Positions 16,095-24,665 of a stretch of 64,000 nucleotides of DNA are shown here, in pieces. The DNA is taken from assembly GCF_013184805.1 (NCBI RefSeq), contig NZ_JAATNG010000005.1, forward strand, positions 186,001 through 250,000, given 5' to 3'. Numbering within the stretch: position 1 is the first letter of the stretch; every line of letters begins with the position of its first letter. This DNA comes from Pseudoruegeria sp. HB172150. GTDB taxonomy: Bacteria; Pseudomonadota; Alphaproteobacteria; Rhodobacterales; Rhodobacteraceae. The translations under genes were made by a program, and so were the position numbers. Under the pieces are notes generated by a model, which saw only the letters and a list, made by a program, of their open reading frames with translations, did no database searches and was not told the origin of the DNA.

Positions 16095-16883
16095 ATGCCC
16101 TTCACACCGTGGTCGGACCTTCGGACGACCGACTTCGCGTCTCTTGATCGGGAGCGCTCGGTGGCCCTGCTGCCGGTCGGTGCGACCGAGCAGCACGGGC
16201 CGCATCTGCCACTGTCCACGGATACTGTTCTGGCCGAGGAAATGGCGAAGCTGTCGGGGGCGGCGGCGGAGCGGGCCGAGGTGTTGTTGCTGCCGGCCGT
16301 GGCGGTGGCGAAATCGGACGAGCATGTCGGTTTCGCCGGGACGCTGACGCTGGACGGGCCGACGCTGCTGGCCGTTCTGGAACAGATCGGCGCGTCGGTG
16401 GCGCGTGCCGGGGTCGGGCGGTTCGTCTGCCTGAACGCCCATGGCGGCAACGTGCCAGTGCTGCAACAACTGTGCCGCAGCCTGCGCCTGAAACACGACA
16501 TGCTGGCGGTGACGGCAGGGTGGATCGGCATGGGCTTTCCCGAAGGTGCGGTGCCGGAACGCGAGCGCGCCGAGGGAATACATGCGGGCCTGGTGGAGAC
16601 GGCGGCGATGCTGCATTTCCGGCCCGACCTGGTGGACATGTCGAAGGCGGAGCATTTCGTGCCGACCTCCTCGGCGGTGGCCGCGCGAAACGAGGTGCTG
16701 CGGATGATGGGATCCGTCACGATGGGATGGCGCAGCGAAGATCTGCACCCGGCCGGTGCTGCAGGCGATGCGCGTGGCGCGACCGCCGAGCTGGGCGCCC
16801 GGCTGGCTACGCATTCGGCGGCGCGGTTCGGGAAACTGTTGGACGAAGTGGCCGCAATGGCGCTGCCGGAGGTGTTTGCATGA
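16095..16883 (+). CDS. Creatininase-family amidohydrolase
   Basis: This 262-residue protein has the family metal-site motifs LLPVGATEQHGPHLPLSTD (residues 23-41, with Glu, His and Asp ligands) and LNAHGGN at about 115, plus IHAGLVETA near 160. Creatininase-family enzymes open cyclic amides or hydrolyse formamides with two metal ions (creatinine, formamidopyrimidines, inosose rings), so family membership alone does not give the substrate. It heads a tightly packed catabolic operon and overlaps the next gene by 4 nt (ATGA). No promoter motif can be named with confidence upstream. Confidence 0.9.
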   Translation: MPFTPWSDLRTTDFASLDRERSVALLPVGATEQHGPHLPLSTDTVLAEEMAKLSGAAAERAEVLLLPAVAVAKSDEHVGFAGTLTLDGPTLLAVLEQIGASVARAGVGRFVCLNAHGGNVPVLQQLCRSLRLKHDMLAVTAGWIGMGFPEGAVPERERAEGIHAGLVETAAMLHFRPDLVDMSKAEHFVPTSSAVAARNEVLRMMGSVTMGWRSEDLHPAGAAGDARGATAELGARLATHSAARFGKLLDEVAAMALPEVFA

Positions 16884-18169
16884 GTGACCGCAAGGTGATG
16901 TCGCACGGTGTGATTGCGGCGGACCTGGTGCTGCGGAACGCGCTGGTGCCGTCGGTGCTATGCCGCGAGATCGGTGGCGGGGCGATTGGCGAAGGTCTGG
17001 TCCTGACGGATATCGCGGTGCGGGACGGACATATCGTGGCCGCTGCGCCGAACCAGACGCTTGTGGCGGGCGAGGCGCGCGACCTTGGTGGGCGGATGGT
17101 GCTGCCCGGCTTCGTCGATATGCATGTGCACCTGGACAAGGCGTATACGGCTGCGCGGACCGGAGTGTCGCGGATCGGGCTGGCCGAGGCCGTGTCTCTG
17201 TCGATGGCAGATGCGCCGAACCGGACGCTGGAGGATCTTCTGGTCCGGATGGATCGGGCCATCCGCGCCGCGTACCGGCTGGGTACGGTGGCGATGCGCA
17301 CCCATCTGGACAGTATGGCGCCACCCGATGAGAGCCCGGCTTGGGCGGCACTACGGCGGTTGCAGGAAAAATGGCAGGGCCGGATGCGGTTGCAGCCGGT
17401 GGCGCTGATGCGGATCGAGCGGGCGGTGGACCGGGATTTCGCCGACCGCTGCCGACAGATCGCGGAGCGCGGTGGATTGGCCGGCGGGTACATCTCGGGC
17501 GAAGGTTGCGATCCGGCGATGGTGGACGCGTTTCTGACGCTGGCCGCCGATGCCGGGCTGGACGTGGATTTCCATGTCGATGAGACGCTGGATGCCGGGG
17601 CGCGCGGGATCGAGACGGTGCTCGACAGTGCCGAAAAGGTGCGGTTTCCCTGGCGCGTGACCCTGAGCCATTGCTGTTCGCTGGCGGCGATGGAGCAGGG
17701 GCGTGCTCTGGCCATCGCGGAACGGATCGCGGCTGCGCAGGCGCATGTGGTCAGCCTGCCGCTGACCAATGCCTACCTGATGGACCGGATGCCCGGAGAA
17801 AGCCCGCGGCGGCGCGGGATGACCATTGTGCAGGAGCTTTCGGCACTGGGCGTGCCGGTATGTTTCGCCTCGGACAACGTGCGGGATGCATTCTACCCCT
17901 ATGGCGCTTTCGACATGCTGGAGATCTTCCGGCAGGCGGTGATGACGTCACAGCTCGAGGCGGATGTGGAGCACTGGATCGCCTCGGTCGCGGCGCGGCC
18001 GTCGGAGACGATGCGGCTGGAGTCCGCCAGGACGATTGCGCCGGGGGTGCCGGCGGATCTGGTGATATTCGACGCGCGCGACTGGACCGACCTGCTGTCG
18101 CGCGCACATGAGGACCGGCAGGTGCTGCGCGCCGGGGTCGCTCTGGACGCGGAAGGAGAGGCGGCATGA
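16880..18169 (+). CDS. Cytosine-deaminase-like metal-dependent amidohydrolase
   Basis: This 429-residue amidohydrolase-superfamily enzyme has an N-terminal beta-sandwich segment, then LPGFVDMHVHLDKAYT (H-x-H metal ligands), FHVDETLD (His), LSHCCSLAAM (His) and CFASDNVRDAFYPYGAFDML (Asp). The last block and the H-x-x-x-x-H layout are those of CodA-type cytosine deaminases and related aminohydrolases of N-heterocycles. The true substrate could be a pyrimidine, imidazolinone or other cyclic amidine. ATGA overlaps with the genes on both sides point to coupled translation. The open frame extends far upstream, but homology begins only at this ATG. Confidence 0.88.
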   Translation: MSDRKVMSHGVIAADLVLRNALVPSVLCREIGGGAIGEGLVLTDIAVRDGHIVAAAPNQTLVAGEARDLGGRMVLPGFVDMHVHLDKAYTAARTGVSRIGLAEAVSLSMADAPNRTLEDLLVRMDRAIRAAYRLGTVAMRTHLDSMAPPDESPAWAALRRLQEKWQGRMRLQPVALMRIERAVDRDFADRCRQIAERGGLAGGYISGEGCDPAMVDAFLTLAADAGLDVDFHVDETLDAGARGIETVLDSAEKVRFPWRVTLSHCCSLAAMEQGRALAIAERIAAAQAHVVSLPLTNAYLMDRMPGESPRRRGMTIVQELSALGVPVCFASDNVRDAFYPYGAFDMLEIFRQAVMTSQLEADVEHWIASVAARPSETMRLESARTIAPGVPADLVIFDARDWTDLLSRAHEDRQVLRAGVALDAEGEAA

Positions 18170-19551
18170 ACCTCGACGCGTTCAAGGCGGTATTGGACGG
18201 CGTGGCGATGGATGAACGGCCCGCGGTGGTGCGGCAGAAGAGCCGAGATTTCTATTGGTATTCGCCGGTGCTGAAGCGACAGCTCGACGGGTTTACCGGC
18301 GATCTGGTGGTGTTGCCGACCAGCGAGGCCGAGGTGGCGCGGGTGCTGGCGGCGGCCTTTGCCCATGACGTGCCGGTGACTGTGCGGGGCGGCGGCACCG
18401 GGAATTACGGGCAGGCGATGCCTTTGCAGGGCGGCGTGGTGCTGGACATGTTGCAGGTGGCCGGGATCACCGAGATCGGCGAGACGCATGTGACGGCACG
18501 GGCCGGGACGCTGATCGAAGGGATCGAGCGCACGTTGCGGTCGCAGGGCAAGGAGATCCGCCTGTTCCCCTCGACCACGGCGACGGCGACCATCGGCGGG
18601 TTCATCGCGGGCGGTTCGAGCGGCGTGGGCGCGATCCGCTGGGGCGGGCTGCGCAACCCGGCGAACATCCGGCGGGTGCGGCTGGTAACAATGGAGGCGA
18701 AGCCGCGGGTGATCGACCTGACCGGCGACGACATCCCGAAGGCGGCCCATGCCTATGGTGTGAACGGGGTGATGACCGAGGTGGAACTGCCGGTCGATCC
18801 CTGTACCGACTGGGTCGACGTGATGGTGACGGTCGACGATTTTGCCGATGCGAACCTGCTGGCGATTTCGCTAGGCGAGGATGACGGCGTGCTGCTGCGG
18901 ATGCTTTCGACCTTCCAGCCGCCTATCCCGGAACTGTATTTCCAGCGTTACCGGGCCCATGCCGGAACCGGGCGTGCGGTGTTAGCACTGATGGTGGCCC
19001 GGGCGGACCTGCCCGCCTTGGAGGCGCGGGTAGCAGACTGGCCGGGGGCGGAGACCGCATTTCGGGCGGACGGCGCGGATGCGGTCACGCGCCTGCCCGC
19101 GCTGTACGAGATGGCGTGGAACCACACGACCTTGCGCGCGATGAAGGTCGATCCATCGCTGACCTACCTGCAGATGATGTTTCCGCGCGAGACCATGACG
19201 GAGACCATCGCGGCGCTGGGCGTGCGGTTCGGTGACGAGCTTATGCTGCATTTCGAATTCACGCGGTTTTCCGGAGTGGTGAGCCCGGTGTGTCTGCCGC
19301 TGGTGCGGTTCACCTCAGAGGACCGGCTGGAAGAGATCATCCGTATCCTCGAGACCGAGTATCCGGTGACCGTGTTCAACCCGCATCGTGTCACGCTGGA
19401 GGAAGGCGGCATGAAGCGAACCGATATCTCGCAGCTGGCTTTCAAGCGGCAGACCGATCCGAAGGGGTTGATGAACCCGGGCAAGATGATTGCCTGGACC
19501 GAACCCGACTGGACCCCTGCCAATGGCAGAAACTTCCTGTTTTCCGAATGA
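18166..19551 (+). CDS. FAD-linked oxidase (GlcD/PCMH type)
   Basis: This 461-residue flavoenzyme has a PCMH-type FAD-binding domain: VVLPTSEAEVARVLAAAFAH, then VTVRGGGTGNYGQAM, GTLIEG and TIGGFIAGGSSGVGAIRWGG. The C-terminal FAD-oxidase cap ends in PKGLMNPGKM. Relatives oxidise 2-hydroxy acids or amine/heterocycle intermediates. It is the third gene of the operon (4-nt overlap with the amidohydrolase). A redox step on a ring-opened product, or on the ring itself, is a reasonable role. The electron acceptor might be the quinone-reductase-like flavoprotein encoded next, which is inference. Confidence 0.88.
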   Translation: MNLDAFKAVLDGVAMDERPAVVRQKSRDFYWYSPVLKRQLDGFTGDLVVLPTSEAEVARVLAAAFAHDVPVTVRGGGTGNYGQAMPLQGGVVLDMLQVAGITEIGETHVTARAGTLIEGIERTLRSQGKEIRLFPSTTATATIGGFIAGGSSGVGAIRWGGLRNPANIRRVRLVTMEAKPRVIDLTGDDIPKAAHAYGVNGVMTEVELPVDPCTDWVDVMVTVDDFADANLLAISLGEDDGVLLRMLSTFQPPIPELYFQRYRAHAGTGRAVLALMVARADLPALEARVADWPGAETAFRADGADAVTRLPALYEMAWNHTTLRAMKVDPSLTYLQMMFPRETMTETIAALGVRFGDELMLHFEFTRFSGVVSPVCLPLVRFTSEDRLEEIIRILETEYPVTVFNPHRVTLEEGGMKRTDISQLAFKRQTDPKGLMNPGKMIAWTEPDWTPANGRNFLFSE

Positions 19552-19564
19552 GGCCGTTCACCCG

Positions 19565-20146
19565 ATGAAAGTACACGTCATCTATGCCCATCCGCAGGAA
19601 AACAGCCTGAACGCGCTGCTGCACAGGACCGTAGTGGAGGGGCTGACAGAAGCGGGGCACGAGGTGGATGACCTGGATCTGTATGCCGACCGTTTCGATC
19701 CGGTGCTGACGCGCGAGGACCGAGACATCTATCATGACGTGCCCGCAAACCGGGCCAAGGTCGAGCAATACATCAAGCGGCTCGAGTCCTGCGATGCGCT
19801 TGTACTGTGCCATCCCGTGTGGAATTTCGGCTGGCCGGCGATCCTAAAAGGCTATGTCGACCGGGTTTTCCTTCCCGACGTATCCTTCAAGCTGCGCGAT
19901 GGCGAGATGTCGCCGGGTCTGCAAAACATCCGGAAGTTGGCGACCGTGACGACCTATGGCTCTAAACGTTGGCGGGCATGGTTTCTGGGGGACGCACCGC
20001 GTAAGAATGCGACACGGTTCCTGCGGGTGATCTGCCATCCCCGGGTCAAGGTCAGTTACCACGCGCTCTATGACATGAACAATGTGACCCGCGCGGAGAC
20101 GGAGGCCTACGTGGCACGCGTGCGGCAGGCGATGCTGAAGTTTTGA
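19565..20146 (+). CDS. NAD(P)H quinone-reductase-like flavodoxin-fold protein
   Basis: This 193-residue protein has the flavodoxin_2 fold: KVHVIYAHPQENSLNALL at the N-terminus, DLYADRFDPVLTREDRD, then ALVLCHPVWNFGWPAILKGYVDRVF. These are the FMN/FAD-binding and dimer blocks of NAD(P)H dehydrogenase (quinone), KefF and MdaB relatives. It probably moves electrons between NAD(P)H and a quinone or flavin. The first ATG with family homology is at 19565, 13 bp after the FAD-oxidase stop; the frame open from 19490 overlaps the upstream gene and was not chosen. Confidence 0.88.
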   Translation: MKVHVIYAHPQENSLNALLHRTVVEGLTEAGHEVDDLDLYADRFDPVLTREDRDIYHDVPANRAKVEQYIKRLESCDALVLCHPVWNFGWPAILKGYVDRVFLPDVSFKLRDGEMSPGLQNIRKLATVTTYGSKRWRAWFLGDAPRKNATRFLRVICHPRVKVSYHALYDMNNVTRAETEAYVARVRQAMLKF

Positions 20147-20168
20147 CGCGTAACAGGAGTCCGAGTAG

Positions 20169-20939
20169 ATGAATGCACTTGTTGAACAGTCCGAACCGAG
20201 CGTCGAGATCGCGTTGCAGTTCGATGCCGTGTCGATGGAGTTTCCGGATGGAACCATCGCGCTGGACGAGGTGGACCTGACGGTCGAGCGGGGCGAGTTT
20301 GTTTCGGTTGTCGGGCCCTCGGGCTGCGGCAAGTCGACCCTGCTGAAACTCGCCTCGGGTCTGGAGACGCATACCGGCGGTGAGATCCACGTGGACCGGT
20401 CGCATCTGGGCTACACGTTCCAGGACGCGACGCTGATGCCGTGGCGGACGGTGCTGCCGAATGTCGAACTGCTGATGGAGCTGCGCGGGGTTCCCGCCGA
20501 GGAGCGCCGCCGCATAGCGATGGAGCAGATAGCGCTGGTGGGGCTGGAGGGCTTCGAGGACCATTACCCGAAACGGCTGTCAGGCGGAATGAAGATGCGC
20601 GCTTCGCTGGCGCGGTCGCTTGCGCTGGAACCCAACGTCTTTATGTTCGACGAGCCGTTCGGGGCGTTGGACGAGATCACCCGCGAACGGCTGAACGACG
20701 AGCTGATCGAACTGTATCTGCGCAAAGGGTTCACCGGCCTGTTCATTACCCACTCGATCCCAGAGGCGGTCTACCTGTCGAGCCGCGTTGTAGTAATGAG
20801 CCGCCGGCCCGGCCGCATCATCGCCGAGTACGACGTGCCCTTCGAATGGCCGCGTACGCCGGAGCTGCGGTACGACCCGGAATTCACTCGGCTGGCCGGA
20901 GAGATCTCGGTCGCTCTGCGCAAAGCGCTAGAAGGATAG
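20169..20939 (+). CDS. ABC importer ATP-binding protein (SsuB/TauB/ThiZ type)
   Basis: This 256-residue ABC ATPase has Walker A GPSGCGKSTLLKLASG, a Q-loop at FQDATLMPW, signature LSGGMKMRASLARSLAL, Walker B VFMFDEPFGALDE and the switch histidine in FITHSIPEAVYLS. The TLMPW block after the Q-loop is typical of the nitrate/sulfonate/taurine and pyrimidine-precursor import group. It energises the permease that follows 3 nt later. Confidence 0.95.
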   Translation: MNALVEQSEPSVEIALQFDAVSMEFPDGTIALDEVDLTVERGEFVSVVGPSGCGKSTLLKLASGLETHTGGEIHVDRSHLGYTFQDATLMPWRTVLPNVELLMELRGVPAEERRRIAMEQIALVGLEGFEDHYPKRLSGGMKMRASLARSLALEPNVFMFDEPFGALDEITRERLNDELIELYLRKGFTGLFITHSIPEAVYLSSRVVVMSRRPGRIIAEYDVPFEWPRTPELRYDPEFTRLAGEISVALRKALEG

Positions 20940-20942
20940 GCG

Positions 20943-21809
20943 ATGGCGCTGAAGACCCTGACACGAAGCGCGCGGACACAGACCTACAAGCCGGTTCCGG
21001 TCACGCCACCGCCGGGGCCGGTGAAGCGTTTCGTCTCGGCTGTGGTGCCACCGGTTATAATGGGACTGCTGCTGATCGGGCTTTATGCCTGGGTGCGATC
21101 GCAGCTGCCGCCGCACCGGCTCTTCCTGATGCCGTCGGCGCAGGGGCTGTGGGAGCAGGCCTTTTCCAAACCGGAGGTATTGCAGGAGCTGTGGGAACGA
21201 AGCCTTGTTACGATTTCCATCGCCGTATGCGGGCTGGCGGTATCGATACCGCTGGGTATGGCGATCGGCATTGTGATGTTCCGCTTCCACGTGATGGAGC
21301 GGGCGGTATTTCCCTACCTTGTGGCGCTGCAATCCATTCCGATCCTCGCGATCATCCCGCTGATCCAGAGCGCGCTGGGCTTCGGGTTCCTGCCGAAGGT
21401 CCTGATCGTGGCGCTCTTCACCTTCTTCGCGGTACCGACCACGCTGCTGCTTGGGTTGAAGAGCCAGGACCCCGGCATCCTGAACCTGTTCCGTCTGCAG
21501 GGCGCGGGATGGCGCAAGATGCTGTGGAAGGCGGGGCTGCCATCGGCCGCGCCGGCGCTGTTCGCCGGGTTCCGCATCTCGACCAGCATGGCGATCATCG
21601 GCGCGGTGACCTCGGAACTGTTCTTCCTCGCCGGCAAGGGCGGGCTCGGGCAGATGCTGATCAACGCCAAGACCGAGTTCAAGTACGAGCAGATGTATGC
21701 CGCGCTCATCGCCTCTTCGGCACTGTCGATCGGGATATTCCTGATCTTCACCTGGGTGGGCAACCTGCTGTTTTCCAGCTGGCACGAGTCGGCCAGCCGC
21801 CGGGGATGA
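20943..21809 (+). CDS. ABC importer permease
   Basis: This 288-residue inner-membrane protein has about six helices. The cytoplasmic EAA-like loop is present as WRKMLWKAGLPSAAPALFAG, and a C-terminal GLGQMLINAKTEFKYEQMYA segment is typical of SsuC/TauC-type permeases. It pairs with the ATPase three bases upstream and the binding protein 54 bp downstream. Confidence 0.93.
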   Translation: MALKTLTRSARTQTYKPVPVTPPPGPVKRFVSAVVPPVIMGLLLIGLYAWVRSQLPPHRLFLMPSAQGLWEQAFSKPEVLQELWERSLVTISIAVCGLAVSIPLGMAIGIVMFRFHVMERAVFPYLVALQSIPILAIIPLIQSALGFGFLPKVLIVALFTFFAVPTTLLLGLKSQDPGILNLFRLQGAGWRKMLWKAGLPSAAPALFAGFRISTSMAIIGAVTSELFFLAGKGGLGQMLINAKTEFKYEQMYAALIASSALSIGIFLIFTWVGNLLFSSWHESASRRG

Positions 21810-21863
21810 AAGGCCCCGTTCCTCTCCTCCACGAAACGAAACACGAAACAACAGGGAACTGAC

Positions 21864-23021
21864 ATGACGAAAGGACTGAACCGCGTACTGGCCGGGACGA
21901 CCGCGTTCCTGGCCGCGCATGCCGCAACTGCCGCTCCGGGCGACTTCGCCAAGGAAAACTACACCACGCCGCTGGCCGATGTGTGCCCGAGCCCGTTCTA
22001 CATCCAGAAGGACTGGCTGGCGCAGGCGGAGCATGGTGGGCTGTACCAGATGATCGGTGGCGGCGGCACGATGGAGTCGGGCCGCTATACCGGGCCGCTG
22101 GGGGCAACCGGGATTGACCTGGTGATCCTGGAGGGCGGCGGTAATATTGGGCTAGGTGACGGCGAGACCGCCTATTCGGCGTTGTTCAACGGCAACTCCA
22201 AGGCCGGGGTTGTGCCGCATCTGGGGTTCCAGGAGCTGGATAACGCCTTCATTTTTTCCAAGATGTTCCCGGTGGTTGGCGTCTTCGTACCCTTGGACAT
22301 AGCGCCCTCGGGGCTGATCTGGGACGAGGGAACCTATCCTGACGGCTTCCATTCGGTCGAGGACCTGAAGGCGTTCGGGGAATCCGGTGGCGGCATGATC
22401 TATGTCTCGACCATCACCCGGACCTTCGGACTGTATCTGGTGAATTCCGGCGTGCCGAAGGAGGCCTTCATCGAGGGTTATCGTGGCGACCTGGAGAATT
22501 TCGTCACACATAACGGCGAGTGGCTGAACCAGGGTTTCGTGACGACCGAGGTCTACAACCTGTCGCACGGGCTCAACTGGGAAAAGCCGGTGGATGCGGT
22601 GACGGTGAACGAACTGGGCTATCCGACGATCACCGGCATGGTCTCTGTCGCGGCGCCGCGCATGGAAGAGCTGGCGCCCTGTCTGGAAAAGATGGTGCCG
22701 ATCATGCAGCAGGCGGCGGTCGATTACATGAACGACCCGGCTGAGGTGAACCAGCTGATCTATGAGTTCAACGAGGGCGGATACGGCACTAGCTGGTGGA
22801 AGACATCGATGGAGCTGAACGAATTTTCGGCAAACGCGCAGAAGGAGCGCGGGATCGTCGGGAACGGCACCAACGATACGATCGGCGACTTCGACATGGA
22901 GCGCGTCGAGGAGATGTTCGGGATCGTGAAGCCGTGGCTGGACGAGCGGTCGAACCCCGACGTGGTGCCGGACGACGTGGTGACCAACCGGTTCATAGAC
23001 CCCACAATCGGTCTGGAGTGA
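21864..23021 (+). CDS. ABC importer periplasmic substrate-binding protein
   Basis: This 385-residue protein has a signal peptide (about 23 residues, ending HAATA-AP). The mature part resembles the NMT1/ThiY/SsuA class in size and context, but its ligand motifs are unfamiliar to me. It has notable Gly-rich turns (MIGGGGTMESGRY, LEGGGNIGLGDGE). The ligand is therefore unknown; the flanking ring-opening enzymes suggest a small N-heterocycle. The next gene, folD, starts within 10 bp of the stop. Confidence 0.88.
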   Translation: MTKGLNRVLAGTTAFLAAHAATAAPGDFAKENYTTPLADVCPSPFYIQKDWLAQAEHGGLYQMIGGGGTMESGRYTGPLGATGIDLVILEGGGNIGLGDGETAYSALFNGNSKAGVVPHLGFQELDNAFIFSKMFPVVGVFVPLDIAPSGLIWDEGTYPDGFHSVEDLKAFGESGGGMIYVSTITRTFGLYLVNSGVPKEAFIEGYRGDLENFVTHNGEWLNQGFVTTEVYNLSHGLNWEKPVDAVTVNELGYPTITGMVSVAAPRMEELAPCLEKMVPIMQQAAVDYMNDPAEVNQLIYEFNEGGYGTSWWKTSMELNEFSANAQKERGIVGNGTNDTIGDFDMERVEEMFGIVKPWLDERSNPDVVPDDVVTNRFIDPTIGLE

Positions 23022-23029
23022 TCCGGACA

Positions 23030-23890
23030 ATGGCGCCCGTTCTGCTGGACGGCGACGCCCTGGCTGCCAGCCTGCGCCGCGAGATGGCGCAGGAACTGGC
23101 GGCCGATGGCTTGCGCCCGCGGATGGCGACCGTGCTTGTCGGGGATGATCCGGCGAGCCGGTCGTATATCGGGCGCAAGCATTTCGATTGCGACGAGATC
23201 GGGATTGATGCCGATCTCGTCGCCTTGCCATCGGATATCGGACCGGAGCGGCTGATGGCCGAGGTGGCGTGTCTGAACGCGGATGCTTCGGTTGACGGGT
23301 TCTTCGTGCAGTTTCCGCTGCCGGACGGGTTTGGATACGACGAGTTGGCCGTGGCCGCCGCGATCGATCCGGAAAAGGATATCGACGGGCTGGCGCCGGT
23401 GAACCTGGGACGGCTGATGGCGGGGGCAGAAGGGCTGCTGCCCTGCACGCCTGCGGCGATCCTTGCGCTTTTGCGGGGCTATGACGTGCCGCTGGCGGGG
23501 CGGCACGTGGTGATCATAGGGCGCGGTCTGCTGGTGGGGCGGCCCCTGGTGATGCTGCTGTCGGCGCAAGGCGTGGATGCCACGGTGAGCCTGCTGAACA
23601 GCAGGACGCCGGATCTAGGAGCGTTTACGCGCGCCGCCGACGTGGTGATCGCGGCGGCGGGGGTCCCGGACCTTGTGACTGCAGGAATGCTGCGGCCGGG
23701 CGCGGCAGCAGTGGGTGTGGGTATCACCTATGACGATGCGGGGAACATGGTGTCGGACCTTGCAGGCGATGTCACCTCGGTCGCTGGACATGTCACGCCG
23801 CCGCACGGCTCTGTCGGGGCGCTGACGCGGGCGATGCTGCTGCGAAATCTTATCACCGCTGCGCGCAGGAGGAGAGCACGCAATGGATGA
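23030..23890 (+). CDS. folD: Methylenetetrahydrofolate dehydrogenase/cyclohydrolase
   Basis: This 286-residue protein carries the FolD catalytic set: Tyr46 and Lys50 in SYIGRK, Gln94 in FFVQFPLPDGF, the EKDIDGLAPVN block, PCTPAAI, the NADP loop IIGRGLLVGRPLVMLL and the C-terminal VAGHVTPPHGSVG near PGGVGPMT-type positions. It interconverts 5,10-methylene-, methenyl- and 10-formyl-THF in the cytoplasm. Being embedded in a catabolic operon rather than a housekeeping locus suggests it handles a one-carbon unit released from the substrate. A GTG start at 23018, overlapping the upstream stop (GTGA), is an alternative. It overlaps the IclR gene by 8 nt. Confidence 0.93.
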   Translation: MAPVLLDGDALAASLRREMAQELAADGLRPRMATVLVGDDPASRSYIGRKHFDCDEIGIDADLVALPSDIGPERLMAEVACLNADASVDGFFVQFPLPDGFGYDELAVAAAIDPEKDIDGLAPVNLGRLMAGAEGLLPCTPAAILALLRGYDVPLAGRHVVIIGRGLLVGRPLVMLLSAQGVDATVSLLNSRTPDLGAFTRAADVVIAAAGVPDLVTAGMLRPGAAAVGVGITYDDAGNMVSDLAGDVTSVAGHVTPPHGSVGALTRAMLLRNLITAARRRRARNG

Positions 23891-24665
23891 CAGCCAGGCG
23901 CTGTTCAAGGACGACAAGGAAATCTCGCTGACCTTCGCAAGGGGGCTCGATCTGATCGAGGCCTTCGCCGGGGCGGAGCGGCGCCTGTCGATTTCGGAAC
24001 TGTCGGCGAAGACCGGGTTCAACCGCGCGGTGACACGGCGGCTGATCCGAACGCTGGAAAAGAAGGGTTATGCCCGGTCGGACCGAGGGCAGTACGAGCT
24101 GACGCCGCACGTGCTGCGCCTGATCCGCGGGTTCATCGAGGGGCGCAGCCTTCCGCAGATCGTGAACCCGATTCTGCGGCGGCTGGCGGACCAGATCGGG
24201 GAATCGGTGTCATTCGCGATGCTTGACGAGGCCGAGGCGGTCTATGTCGCACACGCCTACCTGCCGTCGCGTTTTACGCTGAATATGGTGACGGTTGGAA
24301 CGCGGGCGCCACTGCTGCCGACGGCGGTGGGGCGTGTGATTCTGGCCTACCTGCCGGAGGTAGAGCGGGCGGCGATCATTGCGCGGCTGGCGCCGACTTC
24401 GCATACGCCGCAGACCGAGACCGATGTCGGGCGGTTGGAGAAGATTTTTCTGGAGTGCCAGCGGCAGGGGTACTGTCTGTCGGTCAGCGAATATGTCGAG
24501 GGTGTCGCGTCTCTGGCAGTGCCGGTTTTCGACGGGATGCGCAGCGTGACCGGGGCGATATCCATTATCTTTCCGACCGGCGGGCAGGATCCGGCGGAGT
24601 TCGCTGACCGGATTGCGCGGCAGATGCGGCAGGCGGCAGCGGACCTGGGAGGTGCACTGCAATGA
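23883..24665 (+). CDS. IclR-family transcriptional regulator
   Basis: This 260-residue protein has an N-terminal winged helix-turn-helix, ARGLDLIEAFAGAERRLSIS then TGFNRAVTRRLIRTLEKKGY, and a C-terminal effector domain of the PcaR/PcaU subgroup (VGTRAPLLPTAVGRVILAYL, SVSEYVEGVASLAVPVF). IclR proteins typically control the catabolic operon beside them and bind an aromatic or small-acid effector. It is co-transcribed between two folD-like genes with overlaps on both sides, so autoregulation of the whole operon is likely. Confidence 0.93.
   Translation: MDDSQALFKDDKEISLTFARGLDLIEAFAGAERRLSISELSAKTGFNRAVTRRLIRTLEKKGYARSDRGQYELTPHVLRLIRGFIEGRSLPQIVNPILRRLADQIGESVSFAMLDEAEAVYVAHAYLPSRFTLNMVTVGTRAPLLPTAVGRVILAYLPEVERAAIIARLAPTSHTPQTETDVGRLEKIFLECQRQGYCLSVSEYVEGVASLAVPVFDGMRSVTGAISIIFPTGGQDPAEFADRIARQMRQAAADLGGALQ

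Noticed and set aside
15900-17351. 483-codon open frame on the minus strand, Arg/Pro/His-rich
   Set aside because: It is a shadow of the creatininase and amidohydrolase genes; composition is typical of antisense GC-rich DNA.
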